Shown one piece after another: positions 1 to 12,311 of a stretch of DNA of 36,729 bases. Origin of the DNA: Spirochaetaceae bacterium. GTDB lineage: Bacteria > Spirochaetota > Spirochaetia > Treponematales > Rectinemataceae. The notes under the pieces are model-generated. The model saw nothing but the letters and a program-made list of their open reading frames with translations, did not search any database and was not told the origin of the DNA. The translations under genes were made by a program, and so were the position numbers. The DNA lies in contig JANXYQ010000082.1 of NCBI GenBank assembly GCA_025355995.1, positions 1 to 36,729 on the forward strand, written 5' to 3'. Position 1 is the stretch's first letter; each line of letters begins with the position of its first letter.

Positions 1-460
1 CGTTGACGAAGCTCTCGTAGTCCTCGACGTTGAAGAGGGCCTTCGCGGAGTCCGTCACCCTCCAGACGACGATGGCGCCGATCTCGATCGGGTTGCCGTG
101 GGCGTCGTTGACCTTCAGCACCTGGGAGCCGAAATTCTTCGCCTTCAGCGTGACGCTCCGCTTCTTGACGAAGGGGTTGGTCCAGGAGAAGCCGGGCTCG
201 CGCGCCGATCCGGCGTACCTCCCGAAAAAGGTGAAGACCTTGGCCTCGTTGGGCTGTACGATGAAGAAGCCTCCCATGGCCAGGCTGGCTAGGACGAAGA
301 AGGCGAGGTCCGCGAAGAAGGCCAGGCTGGGGCCCGAGGCCTCGACCTTCGGAGCCAATGGGACGAAGAGCCAGATCGCGGCGGCATAGGCCGCGACGAC
401 GGCGAGCAGGGCGACGAAACCGTTCACCCTCCAGAGTTTCCTTTCGAGCAAGTCTTTCAT
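1..460 (-). CDS. SPFH/band 7 domain protein, partial (C-terminus beyond window)
   Basis: The open frame begins at an ATG at 458-460 on the minus strand, preceded by a clear GGAGGAA ribosome binding site, and runs off the window at position 1, so only the first 153 residues are visible. Two hydrophobic segments lie at about residues 14-35 and 48-68. They are followed by a stretch of the stomatin/prohibitin type: a VQPNEAKVFTFFGRY-like strand, a PGFSWTNPF loop and an IEIGAIVVWRVTD strand. This matches the start of an SPFH (band 7) domain, whose members form membrane-bound oligomeric scaffolds that often organise proteases or membrane microdomains. It lies 35 bases downstream of the alpha/beta hydrolase on the same strand and is probably co-transcribed with it. 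The family call is firm; the subfamily (slipin, prohibitin or flotillin-like) cannot be settled without the rest of the protein. Confidence 0.82.
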   Translation of the reverse strand, partial: MKDLLERKLWRVNGFVALLAVVAAYAAAIWLFVPLAPKVEASGPSLAFFADLAFFVLASLAMGGFFIVQPNEAKVFTFFGRYAGSAREPGFSWTNPFVKKRSVTLKAKNFGSQVLKVNDAHGNPIEIGAIVVWRVTDSAKALFNVEDYESFVN

Positions 461-495
461 ACCGTTTCCTCCCTATGGAATCGAATCGAAATCCG

Positions 496-1962
496 CTATA
501 GGCCGTGTATCCAGTCGGCGATCGCCTTCAGCGCCTCGGGGGCGAAGGTCTCCTCTATGGAGGCGTATTCGGACGGCGAGCCCGTGTTCGAGTGCTGGAA
601 GAGGTGGTTGAGGCCAGGCAGCTCGACAAAGGCGCTCTTCTTGTTCGCGCCCGCGACGACGCCCTTCCCGAGGGCGGCCTTGATCCCGCCGAGATCCTCC
701 TTTGGAGGTACCTGCAGGTCCTTCCCGCCGTTGAGGGCGAGGACGGGGATCGAGGTGGCCGCGAGGTAGGGGACAGGGTCGAGCCTGAGGAAGGCCCTGA
801 ACCAGGGCGAGGCCAATTGCGCCGCCGAGTCGTCCGCGTGCTGGCGAGCCGCGGCCCTGTCCTCGGGCTTCATCGCCCTATCCGCGTCCAGCCAATCGAG
901 AAGGGCCTTTTTCGCCTGGGCCTTCACCTCGGCCTCGCTCCCCTGGCCGCCCGCGATGCCGTAGAGGCGCCGGTTGATTTCCATGGCACGGGCGATGGCC
1001 TCGTCGGTCTCGCCTCCCGCCTCGGCGATCAGGCGGCCCTGGAGGTAGAGGAGCTCCTCGCCCCTGATGCCGGGCCCGGCGAGGAGGACGGCGAAGGCGA
1101 CCTTCGCGTTGCGCGACGCCACGATAGGCGCGATGAGGCCGCCCTCGCTGTGCCCGATTATTCCGACCGCCCCTTTCTTGGCCTCGGGCCGCGCGGCGAG
1201 ATACTCGAAGGCCGCCTCGACGTCGTCGGCGTTGTCGAAGGTGGTCGCGGAGGCGAAATCCCCCGTAGAGGCACCGACGCCTCGGTCGTCGCAGCGCAGG
1301 CTGGCGATGCCGCGCCTCGCCAGGTAATCGGCGATGACGAGGAAGGGCCTGTGGCCGAGGAGCTCCTCGTCGCGGTTCTGGGGGCCGGAGCCCGTCGCGA
1401 AAACGACGGCGGGGAAGGGGCCTTCGCCGGATCCATTCGCGTGATTCGCTGGAATGACAAGTGTGCCGGCGAGCTTGATCCCGGCCTTCCTATTCTCGAC
1501 CACTACCTCCTCGGTTTTATAGGGGAAGGGCGGCTTGGGTTCCTGCGTCCTCGCGGCCGAGGGCGCCGAATCCCTCTTTTCGAGGGCTAGGGGAAGGCTC
1601 ATCCCGCCCTGGGCCCACTTTCCTTCGATTTTTTTCCCATCGGGCGAAAGCGTTCCGGAAAATTCGGCCTTGATGACCTTGGATTCGATCCTGACGGATC
1701 CTTTATCTATTGAAACGGCCGAGACCGGAATGCCCTTCGCGCCTTGGCTCGGGCTGTCGATCGTCGCCTTCAAGAGTCCGCCTTCTTCGGAGACCGTGAA
1801 GACGAGAGGAAGGGCCTGTCCCTGGATCTTGAGATCTCCGACCCAGATGCCCGCCAGGGCGCTCGGACCCTCCGCAGCGAGCGGAAGGTTTGCAGAGGCT
1901 AAAAAGCCGGAGATGAGCGCAATCCCGCGGATGGCGTTTTTTAATCTAGAAGTGGCCAACAT
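496..1962 (-). CDS. Secreted alpha/beta hydrolase (serine hydrolase)
   Basis: This is a 488-residue protein with an N-terminal signal peptide (hydrophobic stretch 11-30, probable cleavage after LAA). A beta-rich N-terminal domain of about residues 36-130 precedes a complete alpha/beta hydrolase domain. The nucleophile elbow GHSEGG places the catalytic serine at about residue 272; Asp in NGGKD (about 415) and His in LNHLF (about 453) complete a plausible triad. An oxyanion-type [12 protein letters not shown] loop occurs near residue 188. The pattern is that of exported serine hydrolases related to the dienelactone hydrolase/serine aminopeptidase clan; the substrate is unknown and likely an ester or small peptide. 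The ATG start has an AGGAGG site seven bases upstream. It is the first gene of a minus-strand unit that continues into the SPFH gene, and its promoter overlaps a perfect palindrome, which suggests repressor control. Confidence 0.85.
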   Translation of the reverse strand: MLATSRLKNAIRGIALISGFLASANLPLAAEGPSALAGIWVGDLKIQGQALPLVFTVSEEGGLLKATIDSPSQGAKGIPVSAVSIDKGSVRIESKVIKAEFSGTLSPDGKKIEGKWAQGGMSLPLALEKRDSAPSAARTQEPKPPFPYKTEEVVVENRKAGIKLAGTLVIPANHANGSGEGPFPAVVFATGSGPQNRDEELLGHRPFLVIADYLARRGIASLRCDDRGVGASTGDFASATTFDNADDVEAAFEYLAARPEAKKGAVGIIGHSEGGLIAPIVASRNAKVAFAVLLAGPGIRGEELLYLQGRLIAEAGGETDEAIARAMEINRRLYGIAGGQGSEAEVKAQAKKALLDWLDADRAMKPEDRAAARQHADDSAAQLASPWFRAFLRLDPVPYLAATSIPVLALNGGKDLQVPPKEDLGGIKAALGKGVVAGANKKSAFVELPGLNHLFQHSNTGSPSEYASIEETFAPEALKAIADWIHGL

Positions 1963-1975
1963 TGGTATCCTCCTG

Positions 1976-2021
1976 GTATCAAATCGATACTAATATGATA
2001 TCATATTCGTGTCAGAGTCAA
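1976..2021 (-). promoter_or_regulatory. Promoter with overlapping palindromic operator for the hydrolase unit
   Basis: Read on the minus strand there is TTGACT (2016-2021), an 18-base spacer and CATATT (1992-1997). A 16-bp perfect palindrome AATATGATATCATATT at 1992-2007 covers the -10 and part of the spacer. A second dyad, GTATC-N5-GATAC, lies at 1976-1990 over the expected transcription start. This is an AT-rich island in GC-rich DNA. The arrangement is what a repressor site would look like; which repressor binds is unknown. Confidence 0.55.
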
Positions 2022-2104
2022 GTAACCTTCCGATCCAGGGACGGCCCAAGGCTCTATCGAGCATTTTTTGCCCATACACCTACACAGAAATTAAGCTATC
2101 CTAC

Positions 2105-2134
2105 TTGCCGAGCCCTGGGGCCCGAAGCTATCAT
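2105..2134 (+). promoter_or_regulatory. Predicted uvrA promoter (TTGCCG-N18-TATCAT)
   Basis: TTGCCG at 2105-2110 and TATCAT at 2129-2134 are separated by 18 bases. The uvrA ATG lies only 10 bases after the -10, and there is no Shine-Dalgarno sequence, so a leaderless or nearly leaderless transcript is predicted. No convincing SOS-type operator was seen. Confidence 0.4.
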
Positions 2135-2144
2135 TCCCACTATT

Positions 2145-5018
<2,874 letters not shown>

Positions 5019-5023
5019 CGCCC

Positions 5024-5051
5024 TTTACCTCGCGAGCGCTGTCCGTATAGT
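5024..5051 (+). promoter_or_regulatory. Predicted lptD promoter (TTTACC-N16-TATAGT)
   Basis: TTTACC at 5024-5029 and TATAGT at 5046-5051 are separated by 16 bases in the short uvrA-lptD gap. The lptD ATG at 5062 lies 10 bases beyond the -10 and has no Shine-Dalgarno sequence, so a near-leaderless transcript is possible. Read-through from uvrA is also possible. Confidence 0.4.
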
Positions 5052-5061
5052 ATTCTCGCTA

Positions 5062-8000
5062 ATGCCGCACCGCCGAGTTCACGCAGCGTTCCTATGCGCC
5101 GCCTTCTGCCTCGCCGGCGCCGGTATCGGCAACGCCGAAGGCGTTAACGTGGAAGGCCCGAGCCGCGCCTGGGGCGCGGACGAGCCCTCGCCGGTTGCCG
5201 CGCCGACCCCCGATGCGCCGGCAGCCGGCGACCAGCCTAGCCTGCAGCGCGACGCCCTCCTCGTCGAGCTTTCGACGGCGGGCTTCTACGAGCTCGTGGC
5301 TCGAGCCCGCGAGCTCGCCCTGCCGGACTCGGGAACCGCCGACGAGCTCCGCGCCCGCCTCTACGAGCATTACGGTCTGAAGGCCGCGGCCGCGGCCCCC
5401 AAGGGCAGGACGGTCACCATCCAGAGGGCGGGGCAGGCGAGCTACGCGAAGGTGGAGGACGAGGAGGGCGGCGTCATCAGGGCCTCGGGAGGGGTGATCC
5501 TCACCCTCGTCGAGGCGAACGGGGACAGCCACCGCATACAGGCGGACAGCATCGCCTACGACCGGGCGCGGTCGATGGTGACCGCGAAGGGCGCCGTGGG
5601 CTATATCCGGAAGTCGGGGACCTCGACCGAGGTCTTCAGCGGCGAGACCCTGAGCGCGAACCTCGACGACTGGTCCGGCCTATTCCTGGACGGCACGCTC
5701 AGGCGCTTCGGCAACAAGAATCCGAAGACGATCGATGAAATCGTCAAGTACTTCCTAAGCCCAAGGACATTGCTGCCCAAAGGCGATCGGGTCCTGATCA
5801 TCTCGGCCGACACCATGCTCAAGCGTTCCGCGGACGTCATGGTGCTCAAGGACGGCGTGATCACGTACTGCGAGGCCGACGATCCCCATTTCAGGGTCAA
5901 GGCGAGCCGGATGTGGCTCCTCGGGGATAAGGAGTGGGCGGTCTCGGACGCGGTTTTCTACCTCGGCAACGTGCCCATACTCTGGTTGCCCTTCTTCTAT
6001 TACCCCGGCGACGAGCTCATCTTCCATCCCGTCCTCGGATATCGATCGCGCGAGGGGCGATTCCTCCAGACGACCGTCTACCTGCTCGGCTCCAAGCCGC
6101 CCAATGCGAAGAAGACCCAGCTCCTCGCCTTCGAGGAGGACGCGGGCTCGGCCAAGCCGACGAAGGTGAAGGGCCTTTTCCTTCGCCGCGTATCCGGTCC
6201 GCCGCCCAAGGACCTGGGCAGCCTGAAGACGATGGCAGACGTCTATTCGGGGCTCGGCGGCTTCGCCGGCATCCAGGGAAGCTTTCCCAAGCTCGCCTTC
6301 CTGGACAAGACCGACATCTTCCTGGGCCTCGGCTTGAGCAGGACCGTCTTTCCCCCCGCCGTAACCGGAACGAGCGCGTATTCGCCCTATGTGAACCAGG
6401 GCGATTATGCGAGCGTCTGGAACGGCTCCGACTTCCTCGGTCTCTCCCTGCCCGTCCGCTTCGGGCTGGACCTCTCCACTTCCCTGCACGTCGGGAGCTT
6501 CGCCGCGAACCTCGCCCTGCCGCTCTACTCCGACACCTACTTCGACCAGGATTTCCGCAATCGATCCGAGGACATGGACTGGCTCAAGATCCTGAGCTCG
6601 ACGGACAGCGATGCCGCCTCCTCGACGATCGCCCAGCGGACCCAGCTCGTCCCGAAGCTCGACGCCTCCTTCTCGTACAAGCCCAAGGCCCTCGATCCCT
6701 GGGTCTCCTCGATCGACATCTCGAGGTTCAGCGCGAACCTGACCCTGCTCTCGAAGAGCGCGACGCTTCCGGAGGACTCGACCCTCGCCTCCTACGACCC
6801 TGCCCGGATTTTCTTCTATCCCTCCTTCCTCCGCCCGATAGACGTCGCGGGCTCCATCCGGGGAAGCCTCTTCGGCGTGCCGCGGCAGACCCAGCCCGCC
6901 AAGCCGGATAAGGCCGTCGGCGACGCCGCGCCCGCGGCCCCCGAGTCGCTGAGGAGCCCCTGGGACGTCGTCGCCGGGACCGGCGACGAAGCGAAAACCC
7001 AAGACCCGGTACCTCCGCCTGCCGCCGCGCCGATCGAGGATTTTCGCCTTCCGCAGAGGGCCCAAGCCTCGTCCGGCTCCAAAACCCAGGCTTGGACGGG
7101 CTCGGCGACCTGGAACCTCAGCCCCTCGATGTTCGTCGAGGATCGGTACAACAGCGATTCCTGGGTCCTCCCCTCGTCGATCGACTACTCCTCCCTGCTA
7201 TACAGCCTGCTTTCCTACCGGCTCGCCGCGGGCGTGGACGCGACGGTCGCGTACGGAGACCTCGTCTCCTCCTCCCTCGGCATTTCCTACGCCGACCAAG
7301 CCCAGCGACGGCCCGTCCTCAATACCGATCTCGCCAGTACCGCCTCGTACGCGCTCGCCGACAATCTCTACAAGAGCCGCCGCGTCGGGGAGTCGGCCAA
7401 GCTGACGCTCAAGCCCCTCGCCTCGTCGTGGCTCTGGTCGGCGACCCAGCTCAGCTGGGGCCTGGACTCGACCATATACGGGCTCAAGTACGACTCGAGC
7501 TCCTCCGCCTTCAAGGAGAGCTGGCTCTCCTGGAATCCCGAATCGATAACGGCGCACAACGTCTCGGCGACCGTTTCCGCCCGCCCGAGCGGCCTCGCCC
7601 AGAGCGTCAGCCTCACGGCCAGCCTCCCGCCCCTGCTCGACTCCTATGCAGGCAACCTGGCGCTGAACGCGGGGCCCGCCTCCCTCGCCCTCCAGTCCCG
7701 CATGTACAGGAAGGCCGCGGGTGCTGCCTTTTCCTACGACCCGATCACCGCCGGCCTGACGGTCGGGACGAGCCCCGGCCCGACCCTCAAGGACAGCTTC
7801 GTCTACGACGCCACGGGGGACACCATCGGGTCCGGCTCGAGCGGCGGGCCGGTCTCCAACTCGACCAGCCTCTCGTGGGGCTTCCTGAACGCCTCCTTCG
7901 CCGCCAGGCGGACGCGCTCCTACAAGCCCGTCGTCGGCTCGGGCTGGGTCGCCTTCGGCGAGGAGGCCTTCGCGCCGAGCGACTTCTCCCTGGCCCTCAA

Positions 8001-8532
8001 TCCCGTGCTGAAGAGCGCCGCCGACGCGGCGGCGGAGGCGCCCGCCTGGTCCCTCTCCTCCAATGTCCAGCTGTCGCAGAGCCTCGTGCGCTTCTCGGAG
8101 TCGAGCCTCAGCTTCGGCCTGACCGCGTCGTTCAAGGTCGGCGACCAGCTCACCCTCTCGTTCGCGAGCGTCTCCCAGAATTCCTCGGCCTGGCGCTACT
8201 ACGCCGGCCTCTTCGGCTCGCAGCTGGCCAGCGGCGGCTTCTCCGCGGATTCCTTCCAGAAGAGCCCCTTGACGGATGTCTGGGAAGCACTCCAGGTCTG
8301 GGACGGCGCGACCCTGAGGGACAGCCTGTTCAAGCTCAAGTCCCTCTCGGTCAAGGCCTCGAGGGACCTCCACGATTGGACCCTCTCCGCCGAGGTCGCG
8401 ACCGCGCCCCTCTACGACTCGACCTCCAAGTCCTATTCGCTCAATACCACCTTCACCTTCCTCCTCGCCTGGAAGGACATCCAGGACATCAAGACCACGG
8501 TCAAGAAGGACACGGCCGGGCTCAGCTATTGA
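5062..8532 (+). CDS. lptD: LptD/OstA-family outer-membrane assembly protein
   Basis: This 1156-residue protein has a signal peptide (residues 1-25, cleavage near GNA). A short helix-loop-helix segment with a SAP-like pattern follows at about 68-106. An OstA/LptA-like jelly-roll domain spans about 115-300, with phrases such as IQADSIAYDRARS and the LptD-characteristic VPILWLPFFYYPGDE. The rest (300-1156) is a long beta-barrel region of alternating hydrophobic strands ending in an aromatic residue (Tyr), as expected for BAM substrates. A Pro/Ala-rich, probably disordered insert lies at about 615-675. LptD proteins insert lipopolysaccharide or related lipids into the outer leaflet; E. coli LptD is 784 aa, so this one is large. 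Some spirochaetes lack LPS, and the cargo may be another glycolipid. The position directly after uvrA resembles the Treponema pallidum arrangement (from memory). Confidence 0.85.
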   Translation: MPHRRVHAAFLCAAFCLAGAGIGNAEGVNVEGPSRAWGADEPSPVAAPTPDAPAAGDQPSLQRDALLVELSTAGFYELVARARELALPDSGTADELRARLYEHYGLKAAAAAPKGRTVTIQRAGQASYAKVEDEEGGVIRASGGVILTLVEANGDSHRIQADSIAYDRARSMVTAKGAVGYIRKSGTSTEVFSGETLSANLDDWSGLFLDGTLRRFGNKNPKTIDEIVKYFLSPRTLLPKGDRVLIISADTMLKRSADVMVLKDGVITYCEADDPHFRVKASRMWLLGDKEWAVSDAVFYLGNVPILWLPFFYYPGDELIFHPVLGYRSREGRFLQTTVYLLGSKPPNAKKTQLLAFEEDAGSAKPTKVKGLFLRRVSGPPPKDLGSLKTMADVYSGLGGFAGIQGSFPKLAFLDKTDIFLGLGLSRTVFPPAVTGTSAYSPYVNQGDYASVWNGSDFLGLSLPVRFGLDLSTSLHVGSFAANLALPLYSDTYFDQDFRNRSEDMDWLKILSSTDSDAASSTIAQRTQLVPKLDASFSYKPKALDPWVSSIDISRFSANLTLLSKSATLPEDSTLASYDPARIFFYPSFLRPIDVAGSIRGSLFGVPRQTQPAKPDKAVGDAAPAAPESLRSPWDVVAGTGDEAKTQDPVPPPAAAPIEDFRLPQRAQASSGSKTQAWTGSATWNLSPSMFVEDRYNSDSWVLPSSIDYSSLLYSLLSYRLAAGVDATVAYGDLVSSSLGISYADQAQRRPVLNTDLASTASYALADNLYKSRRVGESAKLTLKPLASSWLWSATQLSWGLDSTIYGLKYDSSSSAFKESWLSWNPESITAHNVSATVSARPSGLAQSVSLTASLPPLLDSYAGNLALNAGPASLALQSRMYRKAAGAAFSYDPITAGLTVGTSPGPTLKDSFVYDATGDTIGSGSSGGPVSNSTSLSWGFLNASFAARRTRSYKPVVGSGWVAFGEEAFAPSDFSLALNPVLKSAADAAAEAPAWSLSSNVQLSQSLVRFSESSLSFGLTASFKVGDQLTLSFASVSQNSSAWRYYAGLFGSQLASGGFSADSFQKSPLTDVWEALQVWDGATLRDSLFKLKSLSVKASRDLHDWTLSAEVATAPLYDSTSKSYSLNTTFTFLLAWKDIQDIKTTVKKDTAGLSY

Positions 8533-8549
8533 CCCTCCCCGGGCGCGTG

Positions 8550-8578
8550 TTGCATTTTTCCATTCGCGCGGGTACAGT
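8550..8578 (+). promoter_or_regulatory. Promoter of the phoH-HD-ybeY operon (TTGCAT-N17-TACAGT)
   Basis: TTGCAT at 8550-8555 and TACAGT at 8573-8578 have ideal 17-base spacing. The predicted start is near 8585, right at the AGGAGA ribosome binding site (8585-8590) that precedes the GTG start at 8595. The predicted 5' leader is therefore about 10 bases. Confidence 0.55.
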
Positions 8579-8594
8579 AGCCGCAGGAGAGTAA

Positions 8595-9575
8595 GTGGAC
8601 GGCACCGTCGGCATTGTCCTGGAGAAGACGAGCGTACTCGCGGACCTCTGCGGGGCGAACGACTATAATCTCCGAGTCATGGAACGCCTCGTCGGTAGCC
8701 GCATCTTCTGCCGCGGCAACGAGCTGTTCCTCGACGCCGAGGACGAGCCTTCCCGCGAGCTGTTCCGCCTCCTCGTGGAGCGCCTCGTGGATTCCATGGC
8801 CGAGGGCCTCCCTCCCACTCCCGACCTGATAATCGCGATCCACGCCGACCTGACGCCCGAGGGCGCTCCCCGGGACGGGGCCTCGTCCTGCGGCGATGGC
8901 GGCCAAGGGGATTTCCTGGAATCCTGCGTCCAGATCCCCGGCGGATTCGTCAAGGTCTTCCCGCGCAGCAAGACGCAGTCGCTCTACCTCAAGGGGCTCG
9001 CCACCCACGACCTCGCCTTCGCGATCGGCCCGGCCGGCACGGGGAAGACCTACCTGGCGATGGCCTGGGCCCTCCGCGAGCTCCTCTCGAAGTCCAAGCG
9101 CAAGCTCATCCTCACCCGCCCCGTCGTCGAGGCGGGCGAGAGCCTCGGCTTCCTCCCGGGCGATCTCGCCCAGAAGATCAGCCCCTACCTCCGGCCCCTC
9201 TACGACGCGATGGAGTCCCTCGTGCCCTTCGAGGTTGTGCGCCGGCTCGAAGAGAGCAGGGCCATAGAGATCGCCCCCCTCGCCTACATGCGGGGCCGGA
9301 ACCTCTCCAACTGCGTCGTCATCCTCGACGAGGCGCAGAACACGACCAAGGAGCAGATGAAGATGTTCCTCACCAGGCTCGGCGAGAATTCGAAGGCCAT
9401 AGTCACGGGCGACGTCACGCAGATCGACCTGCCGCGCAAGGGCGAGTCGGGCCTCGTCCACGCCCTGCAGCTCCTCTCGCGCGTCGAGGATATCTTCGTC
9501 TGCCGCCTCGACTCCCGCGACGTCGTCCGCTCGGCCCTCGTCCGGCGCATCATCGAAGCGTATGAGGCCGAATAA
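8595..9575 (+). CDS. phoH: PhoH-like ATPase (YbeZ type)
   Basis: This 326-residue cytoplasmic ATPase of the PhoH/YbeZ family is thought to work with YbeY in ribosome and RNA metabolism. Walker A GPAGTGKT is at residues 145-152 and Walker [10 protein letters not shown] at 241-249. The family signatures [18 protein letters not shown] (about 173-190) and the ending [11 protein letters not shown] are present, and length is typical. An N-terminal segment of about 110 residues precedes the ATPase core. The GTG start is supported by AGGAGA five to ten bases upstream. The stop overlaps the start of the next gene by 14 bases, and ybeY lies two genes downstream, the classic neighbourhood for this family, so co-transcription is very likely. 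Confidence 0.95.
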   Translation: MDGTVGIVLEKTSVLADLCGANDYNLRVMERLVGSRIFCRGNELFLDAEDEPSRELFRLLVERLVDSMAEGLPPTPDLIIAIHADLTPEGAPRDGASSCGDGGQGDFLESCVQIPGGFVKVFPRSKTQSLYLKGLATHDLAFAIGPAGTGKTYLAMAWALRELLSKSKRKLILTRPVVEAGESLGFLPGDLAQKISPYLRPLYDAMESLVPFEVVRRLEESRAIEIAPLAYMRGRNLSNCVVILDEAQNTTKEQMKMFLTRLGENSKAIVTGDVTQIDLPRKGESGLVHALQLLSRVEDIFVCRLDSRDVVRSALVRRIIEAYEAE

Positions 9576-11835
9576 GCACCCTCGCGCGGAACGCGGCGGG
9601 GACCGGGGCGCGGAGCATCCCGCGTTGCGCCTGTTCGCCGCGAGGCTGCGCGAGCGGATCGGGCGCCGCTCCGCCCGCCGGCCGGCCCTGGACTTCCGCT
9701 CGGTCGCGACGCTCGCGGCCTGCAGCGCGGCCGCCCTCGTGCTCCTCCTCGCCTTCGGCCCCGGCTCCGTCGACTCGCGGGGCGGTCCCGCGGCGCTCGA
9801 GGAGGGCCGCATCGCGGAAAAGGACATCACGGCCGATCGCGAGATCAGCTTCGTCGACGAGAGCGCGACGCGCCTCAGGGTCGAGGCCGAGGAGCGCCTG
9901 GTCCTGCCCGTCTTCGTCGTCGACGTGAAGCCGGCCGCTCGGGCCGTCGCGCGCTTCAGGGACTTCCAGGACCTCGTCGTCGACCTCTCCTCGCGGAAGG
10001 TAGCCGGGGATACCCTCTACCTCCAGGTCCAAAGCGCCTTTCCGGGCCTCCTGACGAAGGAGGACGTGCTATCGCTCTCCCGCTCGCCCCTGAGACCCCA
10101 GGCCCTCGCCTTCGCCGACGACATATTGCGGCGCCTCCTCGACCAGGGTATCGCTGCGATGCCGGCCTCCGGCCTCGAACCCTACAACCACGACTATATC
10201 GAGCTCCGCTCGCTGAGCGACGGCAGGCCGGTCGCGGCGGAGATCCCGCTCAACCGGCTCGTCACGCTGAAGACGCTGAGGGAGGCCGTCGACGCGGAGG
10301 TCGCCGACCAGCGCCTCGCCCGGCCCCTGGCCGCCGTCTCCGCCGGGCTGGTCATGAGCCTCGCCGTGGAGGACGCCTTCTTCGACCAGGAGCAGAGCGC
10401 GCGTAGGCTCGCCGCCGCGAAGGACGCCGTCGAGCCCGTCGTCCGGACCATCGCCAAGGGCGAGCGCATCGTCCGACGGGGATCGATAGTCAGCGCCCTC
10501 GATGCCGCCAAGCTCGCGGCCGCCCGCGGCGCGGTCTCGCGCATGGACTGGGGCTCGGCCGCGGGCGCCATCGGGCTCCTCGCGGCCTCGCTCTGCCTCT
10601 GCTCCTTCCTCCTCGGCAAATCGGTCGCGGGGGTCTCGATCAAGCGCGCGTCCATCGGTCTCGTGGCCGTTTCGAGCTTCGCCTATTTCGCCCTCGCCCT
10701 CTTCCTCGGACGCTTCGCGGCGCCCAAGCCCCTCGAGCTCGCCTTCATGCTGCCCTCGGCCCTCTTCGCCATCATCGCGACGATACTCGAGGGGCAGCGC
10801 TTCTCCGTCCTCCTCGGCTTCGTCCTGGCGGCCCTCGCGCAGTCGGCCGTCGGTCTCGACGGCAGGCTTTTCGCCTTCTGCATGCTCTCGAGCGCGGCCG
10901 GCGCGTTCTCCGTGCGGACCGCCTACTCGCGCATCGACCTGGTCCGCGCGGGGGCGGTCCTCTCCCTGCTCGAGGCCGCCCTGGGCGCGACCCTCGCGGC
11001 TCCCGGGGCGGCGAGCCCGATGGCTCCCCTCGTAGCCGCCCTATGGGGGGCGGGGAACGGCTTCGCCTGCGCCCTCCTGGCGCTCGCGATCCTGCCCGTG
11101 CTGGAGCAGGCCCTCAACGCGCCGACCCGCTTCAGGCTCATGGAGCTCTCCGACCTCAACGCGCCCATACTCAAGCGCCTGCTCACGGTCGCCCCGGGGA
11201 CCTACAGCCATTCCGTCACCGTCGCCCACCTCGCGGAGTCGGCCTGCCGCGAGATCGGGGCCGACCCCCTGCTCGCGCGCGTCGGCGCCTACTACCACGA
11301 CATTGGCAAGATCGAGCAGCCCGAGTACTTCGTCGAGAACCAGTCGGGCTATAACAAGCACGACGAGATCAATCCCCGGCTCTCTGCGACGGTCATCCGC
11401 AGCCACGTCAAGCTCGGCGCCGAGAAGGTCCGCGCGCTCGGCCTCCCCGAGGGCGTCGTCGACATAGTCTCGCAGCACCACGGAAACGCGGTGATAGCCT
11501 GGTTCTACGACCGGGCCAAGAAAGCCGGCGTCGACGTGGACGCCGACGACTTCTCCTACCCGGGGCTGCCCCCCGCCTCCAAGGAGGCCGCGGTGGTCAT
11601 GCTGGCCGACTCGGTCGAGGCGGCGACCCGCACGCTCAAGAAGCCGACGGCCTCCCGCCTCGAGGACTTCATCCGCGAGATCATCATGGACAAGGTCAAG
11701 GACGGCCAGCTGGACCGCAGCGACCTCACCTTCAAGGACATCGATACCATCCGCAACAGCTTCACCCGCATACTTGCGGGCCATTTCCATTCCCGCATCG
11801 AGTATCCGAAGGCTCTCAAGGAGCAGCCGAAGTGA
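9562..11835 (+). CDS. 7TM-HD family phosphodiesterase (PgpH type)
   Basis: This 757-residue membrane protein has a basic, disordered N-terminus (1-45), a first transmembrane helix (about 48-68), an extracytoplasmic 7TMR-HDED-type domain (about 70-330), a cluster of hydrophobic helices (about 332-515) and a cytoplasmic HD domain (about 540-700). The HD metal residues are visible in TYSHSVTVAHLAE, YYHDIGKIEQPEYF and SQHHG. Relatives such as Listeria PgpH hydrolyse cyclic di-AMP, so a second-messenger phosphodiesterase role is likely but inferred. The gene overlaps phoH by 14 bases and its TGA overlaps the GTG of ybeY, so translation is probably coupled. The same gene order occurs in many bacteria, linking this signalling enzyme to the PhoH/YbeY module. 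Confidence 0.92.
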   Translation: MRPNKHPRAERGGDRGAEHPALRLFAARLRERIGRRSARRPALDFRSVATLAACSAAALVLLLAFGPGSVDSRGGPAALEEGRIAEKDITADREISFVDESATRLRVEAEERLVLPVFVVDVKPAARAVARFRDFQDLVVDLSSRKVAGDTLYLQVQSAFPGLLTKEDVLSLSRSPLRPQALAFADDILRRLLDQGIAAMPASGLEPYNHDYIELRSLSDGRPVAAEIPLNRLVTLKTLREAVDAEVADQRLARPLAAVSAGLVMSLAVEDAFFDQEQSARRLAAAKDAVEPVVRTIAKGERIVRRGSIVSALDAAKLAAARGAVSRMDWGSAAGAIGLLAASLCLCSFLLGKSVAGVSIKRASIGLVAVSSFAYFALALFLGRFAAPKPLELAFMLPSALFAIIATILEGQRFSVLLGFVLAALAQSAVGLDGRLFAFCMLSSAAGAFSVRTAYSRIDLVRAGAVLSLLEAALGATLAAPGAASPMAPLVAALWGAGNGFACALLALAILPVLEQALNAPTRFRLMELSDLNAPILKRLLTVAPGTYSHSVTVAHLAESACREIGADPLLARVGAYYHDIGKIEQPEYFVENQSGYNKHDEINPRLSATVIRSHVKLGAEKVRALGLPEGVVDIVSQHHGNAVIAWFYDRAKKAGVDVDADDFSYPGLPPASKEAAVVMLADSVEAATRTLKKPTASRLEDFIREIIMDKVKDGQLDRSDLTFKDIDTIRNSFTRILAGHFHSRIEYPKALKEQPK

Positions 11836-12311
11836 ACGCGCCCGCGGGCAACGCGGTGGAGATCTCGGTCGAGGGCATCGGCACGCCGGCCTGGCTCGAG
11901 CGGGCGAGGGACTTCGCGCTCGCGGTCCTCGGCCGCATGGGCAAGGACGGCTGGGACCTGTCCATCCTCATCTGCGACGACGCCTTCATCCGCGGCCTCA
12001 ACCGCCAGTACCGGGACAAGGACGAGAGCACGGACGTGCTGTCCTTCGAGCAGGGCGATTCCTACCGCGATCCGAGCGGGGCCGAGAGATTCCTGGCGGG
12101 CGACATCGTGATCTCCCTGGACGCCCTCTCGCGCAACGCCGAGGAATACCGGATCAGCCGCGACGAGGAGCTGCGCCGCCTCGTCGTGCACGGCATCCTC
12201 CACCTCTCGGGGCTCGACCACGAGGACAACGACTCCTCGCGCCCCATGCTGCTCCTCCAGGAGGAGCTGCTCCGCTCCCTCGCGGAGCAGGGCGGGCATT
12301 CAATCCTATGA
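11832..12311 (+). CDS. ybeY: YbeY, endoribonuclease/rRNA maturation factor
   Basis: The product is a 159-residue cytoplasmic metalloenzyme needed for 16S rRNA 3' end maturation and ribosome quality control in other bacteria. The zinc-binding signature HGILHLSGLDH (about 128-138) carries three histidines, and DESTDVLSFEQ (about 65-75) is a second family hallmark. Length matches the family. The start is a GTG that overlaps the preceding stop as GTGA, and the stop overlaps the next ATG as ATGA, indicating coupled translation on both sides. Neighbours PhoH, HD phosphodiesterase and CorC-like protein are the standard operon partners. Confidence 0.96.
   Translation: MNAPAGNAVEISVEGIGTPAWLERARDFALAVLGRMGKDGWDLSILICDDAFIRGLNRQYRDKDESTDVLSFEQGDSYRDPSGAERFLAGDIVISLDALSRNAEEYRISRDEELRRLVVHGILHLSGLDHEDNDSSRPMLLLQEELLRSLAEQGGHSIL

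Noticed and set aside
30-389. Plus-strand open frame at the window start
   Set aside because: It is antisense to the SPFH gene, which has a ribosome binding site and a family match.
1962-2144. N-terminal extension of UvrA by 61 codons
   Set aside because: Homology starts at ATG 2145, and the extension would cover the promoter region.
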